A program made the position numbers and the translations under genes. Under the pieces are notes generated by a model. The model saw nothing but the letters and a program-made list of their open reading frames with translations, did not search any database and was not told the origin of the DNA. A stretch of DNA of 54,863 nt, from contig CAYOJD010000009.1 in the NCBI GenBank assembly GCA_964404205.1, positions 1 through 54,863 of the forward strand. Reading direction: 5' to 3'. The stretch comes from CAZWBR01 sp964404205. Its GTDB lineage: Bacteria > Bacteroidota > Bacteroidia > Bacteroidales > Prolixibacteraceae. How positions within the stretch are numbered: the stretch's first letter is position 1; every line of letters starts with the position of its first letter. Below, piece after piece: positions 26,261-35,155 of this stretch.

Positions 26261-26311
26261 AAAATTATTGCTTCACTGATTAGCATTTGAACATTTCGTT
26301 ATTTTTGTAAC

Positions 26312-27784
26312 ATGTCATACATCTTACCTCGATCATATTTCCGATTAATACTCTTCGCGCTGGCGGCGTTGTTGGGACTGGATTCGTGTATCCAAAACCA
26401 GATGGAAGCGCCACTGGAGAAGATAAAGATGTTATCAGACAAAGGAGAGTTCAGCGATGCGCTCAGGCTACGCGATTCGCTAATCAAACTAAAACCACTC
26501 ACGCCAGACGAGATCCAAAAAGCAGATTCGATGATAGAAATCAACCGCAGGGTCGCTATTGATTTCAGGCGCAGCAAAGCCGAAGTTACCAGTCAACTGG
26601 CAAAATATTTTCCAGATCCCGAATCGCTGATGGCGCAATGGGAACAGTCGAAACGATTGGAGCAACGCTTTATCGATGGAGAAAAGCGATATTTCGCGCA
26701 GGCAGTTCCCAATCTTTTCCGGCTCGATTCTGCTGCCCGCGAACGCATGATTTCCGTTGAAGGCGAAAGTGTCGATTCACTGGATATCATCCGGCTGAAC
26801 CATACCGCTCAAGTAATTGATCAGACTAAAAAAGCAGGGGCCCTTACGCAACCGGTGAAATTTGGGTTCCGTTATACCATTACGCTGAATGCCGATGCAG
26901 TGCCCGACGGCGAAACAGTACGTTGCTGGATGCCTTTTGCCGGAGAACAAAGCCCCCGGCAGCAAAGTGTCAAACTAATAGGTTCGTCTCCTGAAAAGCA
27001 TATCCTTTCCCCATCAAGCGACCTGCAACGCTCCGTCTATCTTGAGCAAAAGGCAAAAGAAGGGGTGCCCACCACCTTTAGCATCACCTTCGAAACCCTT
27101 GGCCAGGCTCAGTATTTCGATTTGGAACAGCTAAACGTTTTGCCTTACGATACGACATCGCCACAATACAGAAAATATACTGCGGAACGGCCTCCTCAAA
27201 TTCTCTTTTCCGACAAAATAAAATCACTGGCAAAAGAGATTGTTCGGGGAACCACGCACCCGGCCGAGCAGGTAAAGATGCTCTACCGCTGGATTGACAG
27301 CCATATTGTATGGGCAAGTGCACTGGAATACAGCACCATTTCCAACATTCCCGAATATGTGCTTGAAACCGGTCACGGCGATTGTGGGATGCAAACCCTG
27401 CTTTTGATGACAATGGCCCGCTCGTTGGGGATTCCGGTCAAATGGCAGAGCGGCTGGATGCTTCATCCGGGCGAAGTTAATCTGCACGACTGGTGCGAAG
27501 TTTATTACGAAGGGGTAGGTTGGGTACCGCTCGACCAGTCGTTTGGAACACAACAGTCGGCCAATCCGAAATTGTACGATTTCTATATTTCGGGAATCGA
27601 TTCCTACCGGCTCATTGTAAACGAAGAATACGGAGTGCCGCTAACTCCGGCCAAACGATATATGCGTTCGGAACCTTACGATTTTCAGCGCGGAGAGTTG
27701 GAATGGGATGGCGGCAACCTCTATTTCGACCAATGGGACTGGCAGATGGAGGTTTCGTATCAGCCGATTGAACAACCACAATAA
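26312..27784 (+). CDS. transglutaminase-like cysteine protein, lipoprotein
   Basis: A 490-aa exported protein, likely lipid-anchored at Cys26 (LDSC). Residues 30-180 are helical and charged, 180-300 beta-rich, and 300-430 form a transglutaminase-like core with the full triad: Cys358 in TGHGDCGMQT, His392 in NLHDWCEVYY and Asp408 in WVPLDQSFG. Members of this superfamily act as peptidases, amidases or cross-linkers. In this setting, cutting a stem peptide is a fair guess but is inference. It lies 51 bp after the GH9 gene. TATTTTTG ends 4 nt before the ATG, which may be chance. Confidence 0.85.
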   Translation: MSYILPRSYFRLILFALAALLGLDSCIQNQMEAPLEKIKMLSDKGEFSDALRLRDSLIKLKPLTPDEIQKADSMIEINRRVAIDFRRSKAEVTSQLAKYFPDPESLMAQWEQSKRLEQRFIDGEKRYFAQAVPNLFRLDSAARERMISVEGESVDSLDIIRLNHTAQVIDQTKKAGALTQPVKFGFRYTITLNADAVPDGETVRCWMPFAGEQSPRQQSVKLIGSSPEKHILSPSSDLQRSVYLEQKAKEGVPTTFSITFETLGQAQYFDLEQLNVLPYDTTSPQYRKYTAERPPQILFSDKIKSLAKEIVRGTTHPAEQVKMLYRWIDSHIVWASALEYSTISNIPEYVLETGHGDCGMQTLLLMTMARSLGIPVKWQSGWMLHPGEVNLHDWCEVYYEGVGWVPLDQSFGTQQSANPKLYDFYISGIDSYRLIVNEEYGVPLTPAKRYMRSEPYDFQRGELEWDGGNLYFDQWDWQMEVSYQPIEQPQ

Positions 27785-27789
27785 AATAA

Positions 27790-27939
27790 ATGGAGCGTCA
27801 GCATATCACATTCCGGAGTATAAAAAAGTATGCCAAAGTAGTCGGCAGAAGATGGCCATGGTTGGCACCAAGCCGCTATCTTTATGCCATTACAGGTGAA
27901 AGACGGGCGACCGGCATTGAACTGGTGATATCATGTTGA
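27790..27939 (+). CDS. possible 49-aa basic small protein
   Basis: An ATG at 27790, five bases after the transglutaminase stop, opens a frame of 49 codons ending in TGA at 27937-27939. The product is rich in Arg and Lys with a hydrophobic WPWLAPSRYLYAI middle. Without it, the 172 bp before the symporter gene would be empty in an otherwise tight operon. I recognise no family, and it may be a decayed gene end or a chance frame. Confidence 0.3.
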   Translation: MERQHITFRSIKKYAKVVGRRWPWLAPSRYLYAITGERRATGIELVISC

Positions 27940-27956
27940 ATGGCTAAAGTAATTGT

Positions 27957-29429
27957 ATGAGCACAACCGTTGTATTGTTGGTGATAATTGTCTTTTTCGC
28001 GATGCTGATGCTGGTTTCTTACTTTTCGGCAAGAAATGTCAGCAGCGAAACCTTTTATACCGGTAACCGAAACCAACCCTGGTATCTGGTCGCTTTTGCC
28101 ATGATAGGCTCGACCATTTCGGGGGTCACCTTTATTTCGGTACCTGGCGAAGTGGGCAATTCCGGCTGGACCTATCTGCAGTTCTTGCTGGGCAATTTTA
28201 CCGGTTACTGGGTGGTGGCCCTGGTGCTTATCCCCCTCTACTACCGACTGAAACTGGTATCGATATACACCTATCTGAACCAACGGTTTGGAAAATATTC
28301 CTATAAAACCGGGTCCTTCTTTTTTATGCTTTCGCAGACTATCGGCGCTTCGTTCAGGCTTTATCTGGTAGCCGGTGTTTTGCAAATTGCCTTCTTTAAT
28401 GCCATTGGCGTTCCTTTCTGGGCAACGGTTTTGATTACCATCCTGCTGATATGGCTCTATACCTTTAAGGCAGGTATCAAAACGGTGGTCTGGACTGATT
28501 CCTTCCAAACCCTTTTTATCCTGCTGTCGGTGGCCATAACCATCATTATCATTTCGAAAGAGTTGAATATGAAAGCCGGTGAAATGATTGCAGCCATCGA
28601 CCACCATCCTTTCAGTCATATTTTCGACTGGGACTGGCGTTCGAAGACCAACTTCTTCAAACAGTTTATGGCCGGACTGGGAATTGTGTTTGTGATGAAT
28701 GGCCTCGACCAGAATATGATGCAGAAGAACCTTACCTGTCGCACCCAAAAAGATGCACAGAAAAACATCTTCTGGTTTAGCTTTGCCTTTATCATTGCCA
28801 ACATCCTGTTTCTGAGCCTTGGCGTGATGCTCTATATTTTTGCGCAACAAAAAGGAATCGAGTTGCCAGCCAAAAGCGACGACCTTTTCCCTATGCTGGC
28901 CATGAATTATTTTGGCCTCTTTGCCGGCGTACTCTTTCTGCTGGGCATTATTTCGGCCGCTTACTCAAGTGCCGATTCTGCGTTGACGGCTTTGACCACA
29001 GCATTCTGCATCGACTTTCTGAATGTCGACACGAAAGATTCCAACAGCAAACCCATACGATTGAAAGTGCATATCGCCTTCTCCATCCTGATGTTTCTGG
29101 TTATTGTCCTCTTCCGGGTTATCAACAACGACAGCGTGGTAACTGCCGTTTTCAGGGTAGCCGGATATACCTACGGGCCACTGCTTGGTTTGTTCCTTTT
29201 CGGGATGCTGACCAAATGGCAGGTGAAAGATCGATTCGTACCCGTTGTTGGGATCCTCTCCCCCATTATCAGCTATATAATCGATTCCCATTCACAAGCC
29301 TGGTTTGGCGGTTATAAATTTGGATTCGAGTTGCTGCTGGTTAACGGGCTGATAACTTTTGCCGGATTACTGCTACTAACTACAAAAACAATTCATAATG
29401 AAAACAGTACAACGATATCTCGCCCTTGA
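27957..29429 (+). CDS. sodium/solute symporter (SSS family)
   Basis: Inner-membrane Na+-coupled importer of 490 aa with about 13 hydrophobic helices. Typical SSS features: the unwound first helix region GSTISGVTFISVPGE, the segment TFKAGIKTVVWTDSFQT, and the sodium-site helix ISAAYSSADSALTALTTAFCIDF. Relatives carry sialic acid, sugars or amino acids. Here, just upstream of a NagX-like gene (32-bp overlap) and in a wall-salvage operon with MurK/MurQ divergent, an amino sugar such as MurNAc or GlcNAc is the likely cargo (inference). Confidence 0.92.
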   Translation: MSTTVVLLVIIVFFAMLMLVSYFSARNVSSETFYTGNRNQPWYLVAFAMIGSTISGVTFISVPGEVGNSGWTYLQFLLGNFTGYWVVALVLIPLYYRLKLVSIYTYLNQRFGKYSYKTGSFFFMLSQTIGASFRLYLVAGVLQIAFFNAIGVPFWATVLITILLIWLYTFKAGIKTVVWTDSFQTLFILLSVAITIIIISKELNMKAGEMIAAIDHHPFSHIFDWDWRSKTNFFKQFMAGLGIVFVMNGLDQNMMQKNLTCRTQKDAQKNIFWFSFAFIIANILFLSLGVMLYIFAQQKGIELPAKSDDLFPMLAMNYFGLFAGVLFLLGIISAAYSSADSALTALTTAFCIDFLNVDTKDSNSKPIRLKVHIAFSILMFLVIVLFRVINNDSVVTAVFRVAGYTYGPLLGLFLFGMLTKWQVKDRFVPVVGILSPIISYIIDSHSQAWFGGYKFGFELLLVNGLITFAGLLLLTTKTIHNENSTTISRP

Positions 29430-30507
29430 TGTTCTTCGGGGAATGACCGTTGCGATGATGATCCTGGTGAATACACCAGGCAGTTGGTCCTATATCTATC
29501 CGCCATTGCGCCATGCCGAATGGCACGGTTGTACGCCAACCGACCTTGTTTTTCCATTCTTCCTGTTTGTCGTGGGCGTGTCGATGTTCTTTTCGTTTGC
29601 CAAATATGGCAATCAGCTCGACAAAGATTCATTGTTAAAAATTGGGAAACGGACCTTGCTTATCTTTGCCATCGGACTGTTTTTGAACTCGTTCCCGCAA
29701 TGGTCTGCCGACTGGTCGAAACTGCGCATTCTCGGCGTACTGCAACGTATTGCCATAGCCTATGGTATCGGCTCATTAATTGTTCTGGCCGTTAAAGAGA
29801 AATTCCTGCCTTGGGTTGGCGGAGCGATATTGCTGCTATACTGGCTACTTTTATATATACTGGGAGGCGCAGACCCCTATTCGCTTGAAGGGAATATTAC
29901 CCTGCCGATTGACTCCGCCGTGCTTGGCGAAAGCCATCTCTACAAGGGGTTTGGCATTCCGTTTGACCCTGAAGGGCTCTTCAGTACCATTCCGGCCATC
30001 GTAACTGTAATCATTGGTTATCTGGCAGGTTCTCTGATTAAACAGAGCGAAAAAACAACTGTACCACGTAAGTTGTTACTCTTTGGTTTGGCCGGAGTGG
30101 CCGCCGGTTGGGTTTGGGGTTTGGTTTTTCCCATCAACAAACCGCTTTGGACCAGCTCGTACGTGCTCTATACAGCCGGCTGGGCCATGATGGTACTGTC
30201 GCTCCTGATTTGGGTCATCGACTTGAAAGGTTATTCGAAATGGAGTTCCTTCTTTGTCGTCTTTGGCGTTAATCCACTGTTTATCTTTGCCTTGTCAGGG
30301 TTATGGGTGAAAATATTCGGAAGGTTGGTACACTGGACCGGTGCCGACGGGAAAACCATCAGCGGAACGTCGTGGTTTTACAACGATGTGTGTGTTCCGC
30401 TGGCCGGCAACCTGAACGGTTCGTTGCTTTTCGCAATTTCGCATGTGTTGTTGTTCTGGCTCATCGGCCTTGTATTGTACCGAAATAAAATTTTTATCAA
30501 AGTATAA
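29398..30507 (+). CDS. NagX/HGSNAT-like multi-span membrane protein
   Basis: A 369-aa inner-membrane protein with about ten helices. The start RYLALDVLRGMTVAMMILVNTPG and the later block GCTPTDLVFPFFLFVVGVSM are typical of the COG4299 / DUF5009 group. This group is related to the lysosomal heparan-alpha-glucosaminide N-acetyltransferase and contains the bacterial NagX proteins linked to GlcNAc use. It may acetylate glucosamine residues across the membrane or transport an amino sugar. Its start lies inside the end of the symporter gene, so translation is coupled. Together the two are the best candidates for the MurNAc/GlcNAc entry step. Confidence 0.88.
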   Translation: MKTVQRYLALDVLRGMTVAMMILVNTPGSWSYIYPPLRHAEWHGCTPTDLVFPFFLFVVGVSMFFSFAKYGNQLDKDSLLKIGKRTLLIFAIGLFLNSFPQWSADWSKLRILGVLQRIAIAYGIGSLIVLAVKEKFLPWVGGAILLLYWLLLYILGGADPYSLEGNITLPIDSAVLGESHLYKGFGIPFDPEGLFSTIPAIVTVIIGYLAGSLIKQSEKTTVPRKLLLFGLAGVAAGWVWGLVFPINKPLWTSSYVLYTAGWAMMVLSLLIWVIDLKGYSKWSSFFVVFGVNPLFIFALSGLWVKIFGRLVHWTGADGKTISGTSWFYNDVCVPLAGNLNGSLLFAISHVLLFWLIGLVLYRNKIFIKV

Positions 30508-30518
30508 TATCTCTTTCC

Positions 30519-33500
30519 GTGAAAATCAATCCACTACATAAAAACTTGATTCATACGATTTCCGTTATAAAGCGGACAACAATTGAAACGGCTGTCCTGC
30601 TGTTGGTGCTCCTGCTCGTTGCCGACATTTCATTGGCAGCCTCGAAAGGGAAAAAGGAAACGAAAGAAGAAAAAATAGCCAAAGCCTTTGCCCAAAAGGT
30701 TTCTGTAGGAGCGGGCTATCGTTTCAAATGCGATTCGGTTATGGTCGATAAGACAATGAAGACAATGAGATTGCTGATGTCGACTGAGTTTTCCTACATC
30801 CCCTTTCGAGAAGAAAATACGAATAGTTATTACCTTGATTTAAAGAATATTGCCGGTAAAAAATTTAAAAATTATCATTTCAGCATCGAAACGACCGGCA
30901 GAGAAATCGGCACCTTGATTCCCAATTTCTACCGGAGCAGCCGGCAAGCTTATGATGCCCAAAGGGTAACTCCGCAGGGAACCACGTATGGCAATCTGAC
31001 ATTCAACAGTTCCAAAAACCAGATATTCACCAACGGGCTGAGCGGCCGGAATATCGCTTTGTGGCATAGTCACGGATGGTACTACAACCATTCGCTCGAC
31101 CGCTGGGAGTGGCAGCGTGCAAGGCTTTTCCTCACGGTTGAAGATCTCTGGACCATGAGTTTTATTGTTCCATATATTACACCGATGCTCGAGAACGCAG
31201 GTGCAAATGTTTTTCTTCCGCGAGAACGCGATGTTCAGCTCAATGAGGTAATTGTCGATGCCGATGGTTCGTCGGAAGGATCGGAGACCCTTATAAATGG
31301 AAACTGGACAGTTGCCGGTAAAGGTTTCGGCTTGAAAGTGCCATTTTTAATTGAGGGCGATAATCTTTTCAACATGGGCAATGCATTGCAGATTCAAGCG
31401 GACGCCGAAGGAAAATCAACTTTTCGGTATATCCCTGATATCCCTGAGACGGGCGATTATGCACTGTCCGTTTCCTATCTTCCGGGCGAACAGTTTGCCC
31501 GCGATGCCCGCTACACCGTTTACCATTCAGGCGGGAAAACGGAATTTAAGGTCAACCAGCAGATGGGTGGAAGAACATGGATTTATCTGGGTACATTTCG
31601 TTTCGAAAAAGGGAAAGATGAAACCAAAGCAATGGTCGAACTGACCAACCAATCGGCAGAGGCAGGTAAATGGATTTCGGCCGATGCAGTAAAATTTGGC
31701 GGGGGCATGGGAAATGTAGTTCGCGGCAGCAGCGCCCTGCTCGACTCGTTGCAGCAAATCCGTAACGAAAAAGGGATGGCAACAGATGCAAAGATATGGC
31801 AGCCTTACACCAGTCAACGGCCACGTTATCAGGAAGGGGCACGCTACTGGCTGCAATATGCCGGGATGCCCGACTCGTTGGTTTACTTTGTCAACAAACA
31901 AAAGGTCGACTATTCCTTTCGCGGTAGTAATGCGGCACAATACGCCAAAAACGAAAGTGGAAAAGAGGATTACAAGGACGATTATATGAGTCGTGGCGAA
32001 TGGGTCGATTACCTGATGGGGGCACCCAATGGCCCGGCAAAGGATCCTATGAACCCGGGGTTGAAACTCCCCATCGATATGGCCCTGGCTTTTCACACCG
32101 ATGCAGGCATCACCCCCGACAGCACAACCATAGGGATATTGGGCATTTACGATACCACCTACGGTCCCGACACTTTTCCCAACGGGCAATCGCGCTGGGC
32201 CAGCCGCGACCTTTGCGATATCGTGATGACCGAAGTGACCAAAGACCTGCGCCAGCTTCATGCCCCCAAATGGAGCCGCCGCGGAATGTGGAACAAACAA
32301 TATTCCGAAGCATTCAGGCCTAAAGTGCCAACCATGCTTTCTGAACTTTTGTCACATCAAAATTTTGCCGATATGGTTTTGGCTACCGACCCGCGGTTCA
32401 AATTCACCGTCAGCAGGGCCTACTACAAAGGGATTCTGAAATTTTTATCGGCACAGAATGGCACATCATATACCGTCCAGCCATTGCCTGTTAACCATTT
32501 TCGCATCGATTTGAAGGGAAACGGGGTTCAACTTTCGTGGAAAGCGGTAATCGACCCGCTTGAACCAACGGCAACGCCAACCGCTTACCGTATTTACACC
32601 CGCACCGAAGAACATGGTTTCGATAACGGTTTCACGGTCAGCGACACTACAGTCGCGGTTCCGAACCTGAAACCCGGGGTCATTTACAGTTTCAAAATTA
32701 CGGCAGTGAATAGTGGTGGAGAGAGTTTTCCATCTGAAATCCTGGCCTGCTCCCTTCCTGAAAAAGATGGGAAAGTAGCACTCGTTGTCAATGGTTTCGA
32801 CCGAATTTGTGCACCGGCAGCTTTCGACAATGGCGAAAAGGCCGGATTTCTCACCAACGAAGATGAAGGGGTTGGTTACCAAACCGATATTGCCTTTGTT
32901 GGAGAGCAGTACGATTTCGACAGAAAGTCGCCATGGCTCGACAACGATGCCCCTGGTTTTGGTGCTGTTTATTCCGACCACGAGACAACGATTAAACCCG
33001 GAAACACGTTCGACTACACGTTAATCCATGGCAAAGCGCTGCGCAGCAACGGGCTCGGATTTGTGTCGATGAGTGACGAAGCCTTTGAACGGCAAAACTG
33101 GGACAAGGAGCATTACACATTGCTCGACCTCATTTTTGGGGAGGAGAAAAGTACACAAAATTTGTATGGCTATCCGAATCGCGATTTTACCATCTTCACA
33201 CCGGCCATGCAAAAAGCCATTGGTGAATTTATTCATGGTGATAATGCCAAAATCCTTATCTCCGGGGCCTATATCGGCACCGACCTGGCACTTTGTAACG
33301 ATACGCTGGCCAAAAAATTTGCTGCCGAAAAGTTGCATTACAAACCTATTACCAATCACGCCAGCCGGTTGCCCGTTGTGGTTCCTGTCGGGAAGTGGAG
33401 AACAGAGTTCGACAGCAGTTTCAATTTCAACAGCGAACCATCGGCCCACCTATACAAAGTCGAAGCACCCGATGCCATCGAAGCGGTAGGTAACAGTGCC

Positions 33501-33671
33501 GAAACCATTTTCCGCTACGGCGAAAACAATAAAGGGGCGGCAGTTGGATTCAGCGGCAACTATCGCTCGGTGGTGATGGGCTTCCCGTTCGAAACGGTTG
33601 ACGGCGATGAAACGAAAGATAAACTGATGAAACAGATCCTTCTTTTTTTGAATGTAACTGACAACAAATAG
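30519..33671 (+). CDS. N-acetylmuramoyl-L-alanine amidase-like protein with inserted golvesin-type domain and FN3
   Basis: A 1050-aa exported protein (signal about 20-41; GTG start 11 bp after the previous stop). The catalytic Amidase_3 fold seems split. Its first half (about 110-240) has WHSHGWYY (His183/185) and Glu208, then FLPRERD. A beta-sandwich like the golvesin/xly-type domain is inserted at about 245-395. The second half (about 400-645) has MALAFHTDAG (His526) and MLSELLSHQN (Glu609), the places of the second zinc His and the catalytic Glu. An FN3 domain (about 665-745) and an alpha/beta C-terminal part (755-1050) follow. Proteins of this layout are often labelled xanthan lyase in databases; amidase fits sequence and locus better. 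It would free stem peptides from MurNAc. Confidence 0.75.
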   Translation: MKINPLHKNLIHTISVIKRTTIETAVLLLVLLLVADISLAASKGKKETKEEKIAKAFAQKVSVGAGYRFKCDSVMVDKTMKTMRLLMSTEFSYIPFREENTNSYYLDLKNIAGKKFKNYHFSIETTGREIGTLIPNFYRSSRQAYDAQRVTPQGTTYGNLTFNSSKNQIFTNGLSGRNIALWHSHGWYYNHSLDRWEWQRARLFLTVEDLWTMSFIVPYITPMLENAGANVFLPRERDVQLNEVIVDADGSSEGSETLINGNWTVAGKGFGLKVPFLIEGDNLFNMGNALQIQADAEGKSTFRYIPDIPETGDYALSVSYLPGEQFARDARYTVYHSGGKTEFKVNQQMGGRTWIYLGTFRFEKGKDETKAMVELTNQSAEAGKWISADAVKFGGGMGNVVRGSSALLDSLQQIRNEKGMATDAKIWQPYTSQRPRYQEGARYWLQYAGMPDSLVYFVNKQKVDYSFRGSNAAQYAKNESGKEDYKDDYMSRGEWVDYLMGAPNGPAKDPMNPGLKLPIDMALAFHTDAGITPDSTTIGILGIYDTTYGPDTFPNGQSRWASRDLCDIVMTEVTKDLRQLHAPKWSRRGMWNKQYSEAFRPKVPTMLSELLSHQNFADMVLATDPRFKFTVSRAYYKGILKFLSAQNGTSYTVQPLPVNHFRIDLKGNGVQLSWKAVIDPLEPTATPTAYRIYTRTEEHGFDNGFTVSDTTVAVPNLKPGVIYSFKITAVNSGGESFPSEILACSLPEKDGKVALVVNGFDRICAPAAFDNGEKAGFLTNEDEGVGYQTDIAFVGEQYDFDRKSPWLDNDAPGFGAVYSDHETTIKPGNTFDYTLIHGKALRSNGLGFVSMSDEAFERQNWDKEHYTLLDLIFGEEKSTQNLYGYPNRDFTIFTPAMQKAIGEFIHGDNAKILISGAYIGTDLALCNDTLAKKFAAEKLHYKPITNHASRLPVVVPVGKWRTEFDSSFNFNSEPSAHLYKVEAPDAIEAVGNSAETIFRYGENNKGAAVGFSGNYRSVVMGFPFETVDGDETKDKLMKQILLFLNVTDNK

Positions 33672-33695
33672 ATAAAACAATATAAATCAATCAAT

Positions 33696-35153
33696 ATGAA
33701 TAAAAAAATTACCTGTTTTCTTCCATTCGGAACCACTGAAGAGACCCAACGCACCATCAGCGAGCTTCAACAATCGGGCATCGTTTCCGATATATTTGTG
33801 GTGTGCCAGCCGGGGCAAGCTTGCAACCTCGAGGGGGTAAACCAAATCAATGCAGCGCAATTTGCTTCGGGAAAATCGGTGAAGCAGATGGCGCAACTGT
33901 CGAACAGCAGTTTCACGTTGATTTACACCCGCCAGAGCGCTTTACATTTGGGTCAGTTTGCATTGCATCGTATGGTTCAGGTAGCCGACGACACCCAGTC
34001 CGGTATGGTTTATTCGAATTATATGGCCATCAAAAATGGCAAACCTGAGCATATGCCGGTTATCGATTATCAGGAAGGTAGTCTTCGAGATGATTTCAAC
34101 TTTGGCTCGCTGTTGCTTTACCGTACCGATATGTTGAAACGTTCCGCCGACAAGGTCAATCCCGACTGGCTGTTTGCCGGGCTTTACTCGCTCCGGTTAG
34201 GGGTTTCGCAGCTGGCCGAACTGTTCCGTATCCCGGAATATTTATACACCGAAGAGGAGGCCGATTTACGCAAGTCGGGCGAAAAAATCTTCGATTACGT
34301 CGATCCGAAAAACCGGAAAGTGCAAATCGAGATGGAAGAAGCCTGCACCCAGCACCTCAAAGAGATTGGCGCTTATCTTGAACCAACGTTTAAGCAGGTT
34401 GCCTTTGGTGCCCAAAGCTTTGACACCGAAGCATCAGTAATTATACCTGTCCGCAACCGGGTAAAAACCATTGAAGATGCTATTAAATCAGTGCTTTCGC
34501 AGAAGACATCGTTCAGTTTCAACCTGATTATTGTCGACAACTATTCGACCGATGGCACCACCGAAATCATTGCACGATATGCAGCTGCCGATTCACGTTT
34601 AATTCACATTATTCCCGTAAGGAAGGATTTAGGGATTGGCGGATGCTGGAACGAAGCGGTCCATAGTGGCCAATGCGGGAAATTTGCCATTCAGCTCGAT
34701 AGCGACGACCTTTATTTCGACGACACAACCGTACAGCAGGTAGTCGATGCATTTTATGCACAAAACTGTGCGATGGTTGTTGGAACCTATCAGATGGTCA
34801 ACTTTGCGCTACAGGAAATACCTCCCGGCATTATCGACCACAAAGAGTGGACTCCCGACAACGGACGCAACAACGCACTTCGCATCAATGGATTAGGCGC
34901 CCCAAGAGCTTTTTACACACCCGTTTTGCGCGCCACACCACTACCCAACGTAAACTATGGCGAAGATTACGCGCTGGGGCTGGCCATTTCGCGTCATTAC
35001 CAGATTGGGCGCATTTACAACCCAATTTATCTGTGCCGCCGCTGGGACGACAATTCAGATGCTTCGCTCAGTGTAGAGGTGATGAACAACCACAATCTTT
35101 ACAAAGATCGAATCAGGACGATTGAACTGAAAGCCAGAAAAAATATCAGGTAG
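33696..35153 (+). CDS. family 2 glycosyltransferase with extra N-terminal GT-A-like half
   Basis: A 485-aa protein with no signal peptide, so cytoplasmic. The C-terminal half (about 244-480) is a normal GT2: VIIPVRNRVKTIEDAIKSVL, IIVDNYSTDGT, and DSDD (335-338) as the metal/nucleotide motif. The N-terminal half (1-240) also has a GT-A-like pattern (LPFGTTEETQRTI near 9, VYSNY near 105) but lacks a DxD, so it may be a degenerate second copy. It starts 24 bp after the amidase gene and ends 2 bp before the DUF4922 gene. Donor and acceptor are unknown; a glycosyltransferase is unexpected in a degradative locus. Confidence 0.9.
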   Translation: MNKKITCFLPFGTTEETQRTISELQQSGIVSDIFVVCQPGQACNLEGVNQINAAQFASGKSVKQMAQLSNSSFTLIYTRQSALHLGQFALHRMVQVADDTQSGMVYSNYMAIKNGKPEHMPVIDYQEGSLRDDFNFGSLLLYRTDMLKRSADKVNPDWLFAGLYSLRLGVSQLAELFRIPEYLYTEEEADLRKSGEKIFDYVDPKNRKVQIEMEEACTQHLKEIGAYLEPTFKQVAFGAQSFDTEASVIIPVRNRVKTIEDAIKSVLSQKTSFSFNLIIVDNYSTDGTTEIIARYAAADSRLIHIIPVRKDLGIGGCWNEAVHSGQCGKFAIQLDSDDLYFDDTTVQQVVDAFYAQNCAMVVGTYQMVNFALQEIPPGIIDHKEWTPDNGRNNALRINGLGAPRAFYTPVLRATPLPNVNYGEDYALGLAISRHYQIGRIYNPIYLCRRWDDNSDASLSVEVMNNHNLYKDRIRTIELKARKNIR

Positions 35154-35155
35154 TT

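Noticed and set aside
27882..28850. Long minus-strand frame of 322 codons opposite the symporter gene
   Set aside because: It is antisense to a clear SSS transporter, has low-complexity His/Gln/Lys composition and no domain; a shadow frame.
30519..33671. Xanthan lyase as the product name of the 1050-aa protein
   Set aside because: No polysaccharide lyase motif was seen; the similarity is to the accessory golvesin/xly-type beta domain, while the rest fits Amidase_3.
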